Shown here in pieces: positions 9,218 through 17,762 of a stretch of 64,000 bases of DNA. Source of the stretch: Bacteroidota bacterium (GTDB lineage: Bacteria; Bacteroidota; Bacteroidia; 2-12-FULL-35-15); contig JAOQAE010000002.1 of the NCBI GenBank assembly GCA_025963725.1, positions 881,221 to 945,220 of the forward strand. The letters run 5' to 3'. The translations under genes and the position numbers were made by a program. The notes beneath the pieces are model-generated. The model made no database searches, was not told the DNA's origin, and was given only the letters and a program-made list of their open reading frames with translations. The first letter of the stretch is position 1, and every line of letters begins with the position of its first letter.

Positions 9218-10996
9218 ATGAAAAAAACATCCCTGCTTTGCATGCTCGCACTTACCCTTGCTTCATCCATCAGGCTGAAAGCACAGGAAGTGCCCATCCT
9301 TGAGAAAACCCACGACGTTTCAAGAAAAGCCAAGAACGGCTATCTCGGCGGCATCGAGATGAACAAGGAAAAAGAAACCATCGACATGATCTATGTGCTT
9401 CCGTCCTTATTGCCCCGCAAGGTAAAAACCGAGATCTATACTTACGACAAAGACCTGAACCTGATCAATACCGTGAAGGAAGAAGAGTTTCTCGAAAAAG
9501 TGAAGACCCGCTGGAAATGGTTCAATTACCGCGGCGATATTTATGTAACCACCACGTTGACCGCTTCCACCGACCTGGGCGGAAAGCTTGTGTTCCGCAA
9601 AAAGCGGATCACTTACAACTACAACTGGTATTACGGCTCTTACATGAAAAAGGTGAAGCAGCTGGAAAAGGTAAAGCCAACCACCGATACTGATGCAAAA
9701 TACGTATACAAATGCTCGTATGAGGTTGCGGCCGACAGCACCGTGCTTGTGGTAGCCGGCATACCTGAAAAGAAAACACAGAACGCCTGGAAAAAGTTCG
9801 AGATCATGAGCTGCGATAACGAGGTGAACATTAAAACGATCGGCAAGATTGATTTTGAATTCCCTGTACAGCCTTTTTTCTCGGCTCCTTTGCAGGACGA
9901 TAATGCTTCCGTTTCCAATGACGACTCCCCGCGCGACTGGATCATCATCTTTGCGCCCATGGGATCATTTAAGGAGAAAGATCCGAATCCTACCAATTAT
10001 ACATACATCCGCCTTTCGCCAAAAGGCGAGTTGAAAGAGCGCTTTAACTTTACTTCCCCATCAACGGCGTGGAGGGTACAGGGTGCTTATGAAAAAGAAG
10101 GCTCTGTATTCCTGTACGGCTCTGCCATCAACAAAGAAGGAAAATATGCGGAAAGCGCAATGAACAACAGCTTAATGGTTCCTACCACATCCGCCTCCAT
10201 GGAGGAAAAGAAGCTCGGACAGGCACAGCCTGCCGGGCCAATGGGCGGCTTCGGTGGAATGAGCTCAATGGATTTCGGACAAACCCAGGAAGAGCTTGAC
10301 CTTACGCTGGACGAATTGAAATACACCAACTTCCAGATCGGGAAAGTGACCAACGGAAAATTTGATTTCATCAGCTCACCAAGCATCGAAGAGTTTGAAA
10401 AGAAACAGGCAAAACCGGTTGACCAGAAAAAATTCGTGGTGTTTGACGGAAAGAAATTTGTTGTGAATGGCATCTCCTTCACTTCTTCCGGCGACATCTT
10501 CATCAGCGGGCAGGATTTCGTAAAGAAAGACAACGACCGGATCTTCAAAGGGATCTACATGTTCCAGTTCGAGCCGAATGGCACTTTGAAAAAGAACTAC
10601 GGCGTGTTTGTGGACCAGAAGAAAAAGAAAGGCTTCTTCAACGATGCTAACCTTACTTCGGATATGGTGATCGCCAGCAACTATATTTATGAGTCGGCAG
10701 ATAAGCAAAACCTCTACTGGTTATTGAAAACGGCTAAAAACGTTGAATGCACAGGAACAAAAAATGCAAGCCAGAACACACAGGTATGCAAGCCGCTCTT
10801 CGGATTCGATTACGGCGCTATCAAGATCACGAACGGCGAGCTGTCTGAGTTCAAAACATTCGGTGAAGACGAAAAAAGAACATTCTACCTGTTTGAGAAT
10901 ACCGGCGGATATGTCATGAACAATTACCTGTTCTTCTTCAGCGAGTCGCTTAAAGGCGGACAGATCCTCCTCACGAGAATGGACCTCACGAAGTAA
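9218..10996 (+). CDS. Secreted protein of unknown function, 592 aa
   Basis: Not recognised. It has a clear signal peptide (MKKTSLLCMLALTLASS... to LKAQ), so it is periplasmic or outer-membrane associated. The mature protein is rich in Lys, Asp and aromatic residues and shows repeated strand-like segments (KVKTEIYTYDKDLNLI, GDIYVTTTLTASTDLG, GDIFISGQDFVKKDND, GIYMFQFEPNGTLKK) of the sort found in beta-propellers. A Met/Gly-rich stretch (AGPMGGFGGMSSMDFG) sits near residues 340-356. There is no T9SS C-terminal domain. It is monocistronic, with its own promoter candidate and a strong terminator 25 bp after the stop. Confidence 0.75.
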   Translation: MKKTSLLCMLALTLASSIRLKAQEVPILEKTHDVSRKAKNGYLGGIEMNKEKETIDMIYVLPSLLPRKVKTEIYTYDKDLNLINTVKEEEFLEKVKTRWKWFNYRGDIYVTTTLTASTDLGGKLVFRKKRITYNYNWYYGSYMKKVKQLEKVKPTTDTDAKYVYKCSYEVAADSTVLVVAGIPEKKTQNAWKKFEIMSCDNEVNIKTIGKIDFEFPVQPFFSAPLQDDNASVSNDDSPRDWIIIFAPMGSFKEKDPNPTNYTYIRLSPKGELKERFNFTSPSTAWRVQGAYEKEGSVFLYGSAINKEGKYAESAMNNSLMVPTTSASMEEKKLGQAQPAGPMGGFGGMSSMDFGQTQEELDLTLDELKYTNFQIGKVTNGKFDFISSPSIEEFEKKQAKPVDQKKFVVFDGKKFVVNGISFTSSGDIFISGQDFVKKDNDRIFKGIYMFQFEPNGTLKKNYGVFVDQKKKKGFFNDANLTSDMVIASNYIYESADKQNLYWLLKTAKNVECTGTKNASQNTQVCKPLFGFDYGAIKITNGELSEFKTFGEDEKRTFYLFENTGGYVMNNYLFFFSESLKGGQILLTRMDLTK

Positions 10997-11020
10997 CAGC
11001 ATTCTATATTTAAATAAAAA

Positions 11021-11046
11021 CGGGAGCAGTGATGCTCCCGTTTTTT
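11021..11046 (+). terminator. Rho-independent terminator after the 592-aa gene
   Basis: A perfect 8-bp stem CGGGAGCA/TGCTCCCG with a GTGA loop is followed by six T. Confidence 0.92.
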
Positions 11047-11078
11047 GTTTTATAAGAAAGGATCCGAGGCTAACGGCG

Positions 11079-11170
11079 TGTCATCCTGAACGAAGTGAAT
11101 GGATCTTCATTAATTTACCTGCTCTCATAATGAAGATCTTTCGCTGCACTGCGTTCCGCTCAGGATGACA
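11079..11170. repeat. Intergenic inverted repeat, TGTCATCCTGA family
   Basis: The left end begins TGTCATCCTGAACGAAGTG and the right end closes with CTCAGGATGACA; GATCTTCATT and AATGAAGATC pair inside. The arms are about 35 nt with mismatches around an AT-rich loop of about 20 nt. A diverged relative is at 16313-16422. The motif is familiar as a dispersed extragenic repeat in Bacteroidota genomes (recollection, not searched). It lies between a plus-strand terminator and a minus-strand terminator, in the 230-bp spacer 11041-11272. Confidence 0.75.
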
Positions 11171-11194
11171 TTAATACAACAATCCATCTGAAAT

Positions 11195-11216
11195 AAAAAA
11201 GCCGGCAACAGCCGGC
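11195..11216 (-). terminator. Terminator of the 90-aa orphan gene
   Basis: Read on the minus strand, GCCGG-CTGTTG-CCGGC forms a short stem followed by six T. It lies about 57 bp beyond the stop of the gene that ends at 11273. Confidence 0.75.
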
Positions 11217-11272
11217 AAATAAAATACCCTTTTAATAAAATCATCAAATAAAAAACCGGAGCTTCTACAGGA

Positions 11273-11545
11273 TCAAATATAATCCTCTTCGTCAAAAGCG
11301 ACCAGCTCCGTTATATCTATATTCTCTAGGTAGAGGTCAATTCTTTTATTGTCTTCCACCAGTCGAATATCTTCGATCCGGTTAAATACGATGGAGTAAA
11401 TGATCTCCACGAGCTGCCCATCCAGGGCATATAACCAGGTTTCATAGTCCAGTGCGTCATACGACATCACAAATTCTCCCTTCCTCATCAATAGCTCGAT
11501 CTTATCCTCTATTGGTAGCAGTTTATATAGTTCCGCGCGTTTCAT
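11273..11545 (-). CDS. Small acidic protein of unknown function, 90 aa
   Basis: Not recognised. The protein is soluble and acidic with no signal peptide or membrane segment. The pattern KRAELYKLLPIEDKIELL followed by alternating strands (LDGQLVEIIYSIVF, IDLYLENIDITELV) suggests a helix followed by a small beta sheet. Support for a real gene is codon structure over 91 codons, a terminator just downstream on the same strand and no competing frame. There is no recognisable operon partner; both neighbours are on the plus strand. Confidence 0.65.
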   Translation of the reverse strand: MKRAELYKLLPIEDKIELLMRKGEFVMSYDALDYETWLYALDGQLVEIIYSIVFNRIEDIRLVEDNKRIDLYLENIDITELVAFDEEDYI

Positions 11546-11863
11546 GGCATTTGTTTTTTTAGTAAAGTTACGGCCCCAAACAGGTGTTTATGCCCATATT
11601 TCGGTCAGCGGAAATTAAGAATGCCAGTTGTACATTTTTCATGGCTGAACGTATGATATCCCGCCCGTAGCGGAAGGATCTTCTTCTTCGAAAACCTAAA
11701 ATCATCGATGGGCATCAGCACCAACCACAGGACAAAACACTAACCACCAACACATTAATACAACAAGCACCATCCTATTCGCCGTTGGGATTAGTATAAC
11801 AATTCTATTTTCCTGTAGCCCTCCCCGCAACCTTCACGTATCAGAACTAAAATCCTGAATACC
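11546..11863. other. 318-bp intergenic spacer
   Basis: Divergent spacer between the 90-aa gene and the T9SS propeller gene. It contains CCCGCCCGTAGCGGAAGGATC near 11660, reminiscent of a decayed dispersed repeat, and AC-rich sequence from 11715 to 11760. I found no credible ORF, RNA gene or strong promoter. Confidence 0.5.
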
Positions 11864-13234
11864 ATGAAAAAGATCTTTACCCTCATATTTTCCGCGCTGA
11901 GCATTAGTTTTACCATGGCACAAGGCTCATGGAGCAGCGTTGGTTCCGGACTTAACCTTCCTGTACAGGCTTTAGCAGCCGATACAGCCAATGATATCCT
12001 GTATGCCGGCGGATTGTTCACCCAAAGCGGGCTGTTGCCTGCAGTAGGCATTGCAAAATGGAACGGCACTTCCTGGTCGCAGGTAGGAGGCGGAATTTCG
12101 GGCCTCGGCATTTCCGCCATGCTCATCCGGAACGGAAAGCTGATCGTTGGCGGAACATTCTCGGGTATCGGCGGCATTCTGACCAAAAACATTGCAGAAT
12201 GGAACGGCCTTTCATGGTCGCCGCTCGGCAGCGGATTTGAATATACCGGCGCAACCACGGTAAGCACGCTGATGAGCTATGGAGGCGACCTGTATGCAGG
12301 CGGTTCTTTCAGCACTTCAGGGCTTGCAAGTGTAAATCATATTGCAAAATGGAATGGCATTACCTGGGAACCATTGGGAAGCGGCGTAAACGGAACAGTT
12401 TCCTCTATGTGCGTATACAATGGCGAATTATATGTAGCCGGCAGCTTTACCAATGCCGGCGGGGTGATAGTAAATAACATCGCGAAATGGGATGGCAGCA
12501 GCTGGTCGGATGTAGGCGGCGGACTTGAGTATACCGGCGCCACCACCGTGAGCACGCTGCGGGAGTTCAACGGCGAACTGTATGCAGGCGGCAGGTTCAG
12601 CATTGCAGGCAGCACTTCGGTAAGCAACATCGCGAAGTGGAACGGCGTTTCCTGGTCGGATGTGAACGGGGGCGTTGATTATACAGGCGCAACCACTGTA
12701 AGCACATTACAGGTGTATAACAACAACCTGATCGTGGGCGGAACATTCACCGAAGCAGGCGGTAATCCGGCAGGCTATATCGCAAAGTGGGACGGCACCA
12801 GCTGGAGCACACTGGGAAGCGGAATGAACGCCGCGGTTACTTCGCTCGAAACATACGGCGGCAAGCTGTTCGCAGGCGGGCCCTTTCTCTTTGCAGGCGG
12901 CAACCTTGTTCCTTTCATCGCTAAATGGCAGCAAAGCTCACAGCGCAGCATGACGCCGGCCGGCAATACGGAAGAGCCTGCAACAGGCAGCATTTCACCC
13001 AACCCGGTAAAAGATAACGGGATGGTAAAGTTGAACATCCCGCTCGACGCCTATCCGGGCACATCCTTCAGCTTTTCGGTTTACGACATCGCCGGCAGAA
13101 AGATCACCGGCGTGAATAACATCCACAACGAGTTTTATTTCGACAAAACGAACCTCGCCGCAGGCAGCTACTTTTTCAAGATCACCAACAATAAAAACAT
13201 GGTGCTCCAGGAAGGAAAGTTGCTGATCGAATAA
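11864..13234 (+). CDS. T9SS type A sorting domain protein with WNG-x-SW propeller repeats
   Basis: A 456-aa secreted protein. The signal peptide is MKKIFTLIFSALSISFTMAQ. Residues 20-360 are about eight units of 35-50 residues of the form LYAGGxF...IAKWNGxSWxxVGxG, expected to fold as a beta-propeller. Three units also carry YTGATTVSTL exactly, showing recent internal duplication. A type A T9SS sorting domain follows (SISPNPVKDNGMVKL, then DIAGRKI and LAAGSYFFKI) up to the C-terminus. The ligand is unknown; carbohydrate or protein binding at the cell surface is plausible. The gene stands alone between two intergenic regions. Confidence 0.85.
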   Translation: MKKIFTLIFSALSISFTMAQGSWSSVGSGLNLPVQALAADTANDILYAGGLFTQSGLLPAVGIAKWNGTSWSQVGGGISGLGISAMLIRNGKLIVGGTFSGIGGILTKNIAEWNGLSWSPLGSGFEYTGATTVSTLMSYGGDLYAGGSFSTSGLASVNHIAKWNGITWEPLGSGVNGTVSSMCVYNGELYVAGSFTNAGGVIVNNIAKWDGSSWSDVGGGLEYTGATTVSTLREFNGELYAGGRFSIAGSTSVSNIAKWNGVSWSDVNGGVDYTGATTVSTLQVYNNNLIVGGTFTEAGGNPAGYIAKWDGTSWSTLGSGMNAAVTSLETYGGKLFAGGPFLFAGGNLVPFIAKWQQSSQRSMTPAGNTEEPATGSISPNPVKDNGMVKLNIPLDAYPGTSFSFSVYDIAGRKITGVNNIHNEFYFDKTNLAAGSYFFKITNNKNMVLQEGKLLIE

Positions 13235-13437
13235 ATTTACCACGGAGAAACGGAGAACACAGAGTTTCACGGAGAATTATGAAACAAATCAAACAAAATA
13301 TCCACGCAGAAAGCTGCAGAACCCTCAAAACAAAATTATGATTATACCAATAGTTATAACCGAAACAACAGTCGTTAAATAACTCTTCATTATTAAGTGA
13401 TGGGACATACGGAATAATCACTTCCCGACGAATTATG

Positions 13438-13548
13438 ATGATCCAATAATTATAATCGTTCCCGCTATCACAAGATGACTCTTTCTGTTTTATCAAGTGA
13501 TCGCGAGAAATGGATTGCGAAAAAGATCAACCTTTCGAAGCGGAATGA
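13438..13548. repeat. Direct repeat copy 1, 111 bp
   Basis: Matches 13685-13795 with only a few differences and no indels (offset 247). It contains TCTTTCTGTTTTATCAAG and GAAATGGATTGCGAAAAAG. In this copy AAATGGATTGC is answered by GCAATCCATTT at 13553-13563, and CTTTCTGTTTTAT by ATAAAACAGAAA near 13608, so copy 1 forms a long foldback. Confidence 0.8.
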
Positions 13549-13684
13549 GTAGTGCAATCCATTTATTCGCGGTTCTTCCTGAACGCTAGTGAAAGGAAGA
13601 AATCACCTTATAAAACAGAAAAGGTTTTTGCAACTTTTTGCCTTCAAAAAGTTGACGTAATCCATCACGCACCAACAAATCATA

Positions 13685-13795
13685 ATGATCTAATAATTAT
13701 AATCGTTCCCACTATCACAAGATGACTCTTTCTGTTTTATCAAGTGATAGCGAGAAATGGATTGCGAAAAAGATTAACCTTTCGAAGCGGAATGA
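13685..13795. repeat. Direct repeat copy 2, 111 bp
   Basis: Second copy of the 13438-13548 unit. The complementary arms that make copy 1 a foldback are lost or decayed here (TGTAATCAA in place of GCAATCCATTT). Confidence 0.8.
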
Positions 13796-14027
13796 CTGGT
13801 GTAATCAATAACTGATCATTTTCAACAGCCCCGATCGCAGCGAAAATCCTTTGCCAGTTTTCCTGGCAAAGATTGCAGCGAAGAGCGGGACCAATGATTC
13901 AGACGAAGCGAAAAACACCTGCTCCTAAAAAGCAAATTAACTATGGATAAAACGTTATAAACTTTATCCGTTTATAAACGCCTCCCCCATCTAAATTCTA
14001 TAAATTCGCGGTAACATAATAAACTTC

Positions 14028-16283
14028 ATGGTTACCACATCATCCGAAAACACAATCGCTTCCATTGCCTCCAGGTTCATTAACAATACCAGCAAAAACG
14101 TATTCCTTACCGGGAAGGCCGGGACAGGCAAAACCACCTTCTTAAAGCACATCATCAGGCATACCTATAAAAATGCGGTGATAGTTGCACCAACAGGCAT
14201 TGCCGCCATTAACGCAGGCGGCGTTACCATCCATTCCCTTTTCCAGCTGCCTTTCGGCGCCTTCATCCCTTCGAAGGATGCCGCATTCAGCGAGCATACA
14301 CGCATCAATACGCCTGCAACCCTGTTCAGGGGGCTGCAGCTCAATGCTACCAAAAGAAAGTTAATGCAGGAGCTCGAGCTGCTGATCATCGATGAGGTAA
14401 GTATGCTTCGCGCCGACCTGCTGGATGCGATGGACCTTGTATTGCGCACCATCCGCAGAAAAAGCAATTTGCCATTCGGTGGTGTGCAGGTGCTGTTCAT
14501 CGGCGACCTGCTGCAGCTGCCGCCAGTGGTAAAGGATGATGAATGGCAGTATATGAAAAGCTATTACAAGACCGCGTACTTCTTCGATGCGCAGGTGCTT
14601 CAGCAGAACAGGCCGCTGTACCTCGAGCTGGATAAGATCTACCGCCAGGCTGACGACAACTTTATCCGGATCCTGAACAACCTGCGCACAAATCATGTCA
14701 CCAGGCAGGACATCGACACCCTAAACTCCTATTACAAGGCCAATTTCAGGCCGGAAGCAGGTGAGAATTATATTCACCTCACTACGCACAACAACAAGGC
14801 GGATACGCTCAACCGCGAATCGCTGCAGCGCCTGCCGGAAAAATCATGGTTCTTTAAAGCCGAGGTGACCGGCGATTTCAGCGAATATGCCTATCCTGTG
14901 GAAGTGAACATGGAGCTGAAGAAAGGGGCGCAGGTCATGTTCATCAAGAATGACCCCAGCGGCGCACAGCGCTTCTTCAACGGAAAGATCGGCGTGATCT
15001 CCGACATTGGCAGCAGCGGCATCGAGATCAGCTTCGGCGATTCCTCCAAGCCCATCCGCCCCGATAAATACACCTGGGAAAATATTAAATACACGATCAA
15101 CGAAGTCACCAACGAGATCGTGGAAACGGTAGCCGGCACATTTGCACAGTATCCTGTCAAGCTTGCCTGGGCCATCACGGTGCATAAAAGCCAGGGCCTC
15201 ACCTTCTCAAAGGCGATGATCGATATCGGGAATGCGTTTGCACCCGGACAGGTATACGTGGCCCTTTCCCGCCTTACCTCGCTCGATGGGCTGGTGCTCT
15301 CCTCGCCCATCAATGTGCAGAGCCTCAACGTGGATGAGAACATCACCAACTATTCCAATTCGAAGGATAATGCGGAAGTACTGGAAGCGCTTTTTGAAAA
15401 GGAGTCCTTTTCCTTTTTCAGGAACTATGTGGTGGAATGCTTTAACTTCTCCACCCTCAGCAATGCATTAAGGCTTCATGTGGAAAGCTACCAGAAGGAT
15501 GAGCAGCGCTCCAACAAGCAGAAGCATTTTGAATGGGCATACGAGCTGAAGAAGGAAGCCGATGCTACAAAGCTGGTCGCCGATAAGTTCCTCAACCAGC
15601 TCCAGCAGATCTTTGAAGCGAGGCAGGAAGATTACAAGCAGCAGCTCCAAACCCGCATTTCAGCGGCGAAGAACCATTTTGCGCCCCTGCTCAAGGAATA
15701 TTCGAAGCGCATCCTGAAGCACATCGACTACGTGAAGGATGATAAAAAAGTAAAAGCTTACCTCGAAGAGCTGTCGGAGCTGGATGCCCTGTTTTTCAAG
15801 CAGCTGCAGCTTATTAATAAAGCCGAAGCAATGGTGCGCTCCGCTACCGATAACACCGAATTCTCAAAAGATACCATCAATACGCATTCTGAAAACAAGG
15901 AAAGGATCGCGGTGCTTGCGGAATCAGAGGTGATCCCGGCAAAGAAACGTGAGCGCGGCAAAAAAGCAGGCCCTAAAAAAGACAAGCAGGATACCAAGGA
16001 GATCACCTTCAACCTTTATAAGGAAGGCAAAAGCCTTGATGAGATCGCAAAAGAGCGGGGAATGGTGATCACCACCATTGAAGGGCATCTCGCGCATTAT
16101 GCAGGGCTTGGCATGATCGACATCAACCTGTTCGTTGGCGAAGAAAAGCGCAGCAACATCATCACCGTAGCCAAAAAGCTGGATACAACACTTTTCGGCC
16201 CCATTAAGCAATCGCTCGGCGAGGAATATTCCTATACCGAGATCCGCTTTGCGATGGCCTGGTACCAGAACGCGAAGAAGTAA
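14028..16283 (+). CDS. PIF1-like SF1B helicase with C-terminal HTH
   Basis: A 751-aa ATP-dependent DNA helicase. Walker A GKAGTGKTT is at 29-37 and Walker B LLIIDEVSML near 120-130. The UvrD/TraA-like C-terminal motor half carries AWAITVHKSQGLTF and YVALSRLTSLDGL. This is the PIF1/RRM3 arrangement, associated with unwinding G-quadruplexes, R-loops and forked DNA. Residues about 430-640 are helical and charged. Residues about 640-700 (FNLYKEGKSLDEIAKERG) match the helix-turn-helix found at the C-terminus of Bacteroidota RecQ and PIF1-type helicases. It appears monocistronic. Confidence 0.9.
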   Translation: MVTTSSENTIASIASRFINNTSKNVFLTGKAGTGKTTFLKHIIRHTYKNAVIVAPTGIAAINAGGVTIHSLFQLPFGAFIPSKDAAFSEHTRINTPATLFRGLQLNATKRKLMQELELLIIDEVSMLRADLLDAMDLVLRTIRRKSNLPFGGVQVLFIGDLLQLPPVVKDDEWQYMKSYYKTAYFFDAQVLQQNRPLYLELDKIYRQADDNFIRILNNLRTNHVTRQDIDTLNSYYKANFRPEAGENYIHLTTHNNKADTLNRESLQRLPEKSWFFKAEVTGDFSEYAYPVEVNMELKKGAQVMFIKNDPSGAQRFFNGKIGVISDIGSSGIEISFGDSSKPIRPDKYTWENIKYTINEVTNEIVETVAGTFAQYPVKLAWAITVHKSQGLTFSKAMIDIGNAFAPGQVYVALSRLTSLDGLVLSSPINVQSLNVDENITNYSNSKDNAEVLEALFEKESFSFFRNYVVECFNFSTLSNALRLHVESYQKDEQRSNKQKHFEWAYELKKEADATKLVADKFLNQLQQIFEARQEDYKQQLQTRISAAKNHFAPLLKEYSKRILKHIDYVKDDKKVKAYLEELSELDALFFKQLQLINKAEAMVRSATDNTEFSKDTINTHSENKERIAVLAESEVIPAKKRERGKKAGPKKDKQDTKEITFNLYKEGKSLDEIAKERGMVITTIEGHLAHYAGLGMIDINLFVGEEKRSNIITVAKKLDTTLFGPIKQSLGEEYSYTEIRFAMAWYQNAKK

Positions 16284-16312
16284 TCGCTTTTGCCGGAAAG
16301 TGATGATGGTAT

Positions 16313-16422
16313 TGTCATTCTGAACGCAGCGCAGCGGAGTGAAGAATCTTTTTACCGGCGAAGATCCATTCGCTTCGCTCCTTCGGTCGCCGGAGGCTTG
16401 CCGCAGGTGCAACAGGATGACA
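16313..16422. repeat. Intergenic inverted repeat, TGTCATTCTGA variant
   Basis: Starts TGTCATTCTGAACGCAGCG and ends GGATGACA. Internal GATCCATTCGCTTCGCTCC pairs in part with GGAGTGAAGAATC. It is a diverged relative of the element at 11079-11170. It occupies most of the spacer between the helicase gene and the TPR gene. Confidence 0.6.
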
Positions 16423-16531
16423 AAACGTAATGGCCTTGCCGCAACATAAGTTAGCATAAAACGGCAGGATCGTTGCTATGAAAGAACCCGGAATAATTTT
16501 CTCCGCCCTTTTCAACCATTTTTTTATTGAG

Positions 16532-16539
16532 TATATTTG
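16532..16539 (+). promoter_or_regulatory. -7 element of the TPR gene
   Basis: TATATTTG is an exact TAnnTTTG match; no clean TTG -33 box is seen. Transcription would begin near 16545, beyond an in-frame ATG at 16541. This favours the ATG at 16565 as the true start. Confidence 0.5.
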
Positions 16540-16564
16540 AATGCACAAGCTAAAACCGGAACCG

Positions 16565-17677
16565 ATGCCCAGATCAACATCATCCTCTCTTCTTCTCTTT
16601 TTATTTTTACTTTTTTCAGGAATACTGTCAGCGCAGGAAGGCGAAGCTCCAAAAGTGGATACTTCGGACGCTTCTTCGGCATTTATTAAATCGGGGAACA
16701 TCAAGTGTGATTCAGCCCTCGTTCACGAAAAGAACAAAGACACAAAAGGCGCAAACAAATTTTACCAGGAAGCGGTAAAGGATTATAAAAAAGCGGTGAA
16801 AACAGCCAGCACGTTCCAGGCAAATTATCGCCTCGGGATCGCGCAGGCTAAATTAAAAGACCATAAGAATGCAGTGGCAAGCTTCGAGAAGGCGCTCGCC
16901 CTCGATCCTGAAAGAGGCGAAGCTTACCGCGAACGCGGGCTTTCACAGCTCGCGCTCGGAAAAGATACGCTCGCGCTGAATGATTTCAACAAGGCTATTG
17001 ACAAAAACTATGATGATGCAGATGCTTTTTTTCAGCGCGCGCTTATGAAGGAAAAAGGGCGCAGCCTCCAGGCCGTATTTGATGACTACGGCCGCGCCAT
17101 CGAGATCCGCCCGGGATTTGAAAAAGCATACCTACAGCGCGGAAAGCTCTATTATAATGTAAAGAAGGATTATGTGCTCGCCCTTGCCGATTTCAACAAG
17201 GCGATCGAGATCGACCCGGAGGATAGTGAGGCGTATTTGTGGAGAGGAAAAACAAATTTCAGCGGCGGTAATTTCAAGGCTGCCGACAGGGACCTGAGCC
17301 GCTACATCGACTATGAGACCGGCAATGTGGAGGCATACATCACCCGCGGCGCTGCCCGGCTCAACACCAATAACAATGCGGATGCAGTGAAGGATTTTGA
17401 TGAAGTGATCAAGCTCGACCCTAAAAACGTAGTGGCCTACACCAACCGCGGCATTGCAAAGGGAGCGATGAAGGATTTCGGTGGCGCGCTTGCCGATCTC
17501 GATATGGCCATCAAGCTAAAGTTCGATTACTCTTCAGCCTACATCAACCGCGCTGCCATCAAGCTGGCTTCCGGCGATAAAAAAGGCGCCTGCAAGGACC
17601 TCGAAAAAGCCGACGGCCTCAATAACGAAAAAGCATACGACCTTATCCAGAAGTATTGCAACGAGGGAAGAAAGTAA
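16565..17677 (+). CDS. Exported TPR-repeat protein
   Basis: A 370-aa secreted or periplasmic protein. From the ATG at 16565 it has a short N-terminus and a hydrophobic signal peptide (LLLFLFLLFSGILSAQ). An ATG 24 bp upstream is in frame but sits on the -7 element. The body is about eight tetratricopeptide repeats of 34 residues, seen in units such as AVASFEKALALDPERGEAY, ALADFNKAIEIDPEDSEAY and AVKDFDEVIKLDPKNVVAY. These form a superhelical protein-binding scaffold. Its partner is not indicated; the neighbours belong to other transcripts. Confidence 0.85.
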   Translation: MPRSTSSSLLLFLFLLFSGILSAQEGEAPKVDTSDASSAFIKSGNIKCDSALVHEKNKDTKGANKFYQEAVKDYKKAVKTASTFQANYRLGIAQAKLKDHKNAVASFEKALALDPERGEAYRERGLSQLALGKDTLALNDFNKAIDKNYDDADAFFQRALMKEKGRSLQAVFDDYGRAIEIRPGFEKAYLQRGKLYYNVKKDYVLALADFNKAIEIDPEDSEAYLWRGKTNFSGGNFKAADRDLSRYIDYETGNVEAYITRGAARLNTNNNADAVKDFDEVIKLDPKNVVAYTNRGIAKGAMKDFGGALADLDMAIKLKFDYSSAYINRAAIKLASGDKKGACKDLEKADGLNNEKAYDLIQKYCNEGRK

Positions 17678-17728
17678 TTGGGAAGCTTTGTTGCTTTTAG
17701 ATGAGCAGGATCCCTATACTGAGCAGGA

Positions 17729-17762
17729 TCAATTCCCCTCTTGAGAGGGGTTAGGGGTGTGT
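17729..17762. repeat. Dispersed CCCCTCTTGAGAGGGG repeat at the 3' end of the phosphoesterase gene
   Basis: ATTCCCCTCTTGAGAGGGG followed by TTAGGGGTGTG is a palindromic intergenic element familiar from Bacteroidota genomes. Read in the gene's frame it gives TPNPSQEG and then the stop. Confidence 0.6.

Larger units (their letters stand above)
13235..14027. other. 793-bp repeat-rich intergenic region
   Basis: Non-coding. It begins with CACGGAGAAACGGAGAACAC, a motif common between Bacteroidota genes. It then holds a 111-bp direct repeat (13438-13548 and 13685-13795), a foldback around 13482-13620, a perfect 10-bp hairpin CAACTTTTTG/CAAAAAGTTG near 13630-13653 and an inverted repeat CTTTGCCAG/CTGGCAAAG near 13850-13880 flanked by GATCGCAGCGAA and GATTGCAGCGAA. 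A TAAATTCG at 14001-14008 may be the -7 box of the helicase gene. Short ORFs here are translations of these repeats. Confidence 0.7.

Noticed and set aside
13182-13496. Minus-strand ORF of 104 aa
   Set aside because: It translates intergenic repeats and runs into the 3' end of the T9SS propeller gene; composition is unlike a real protein.
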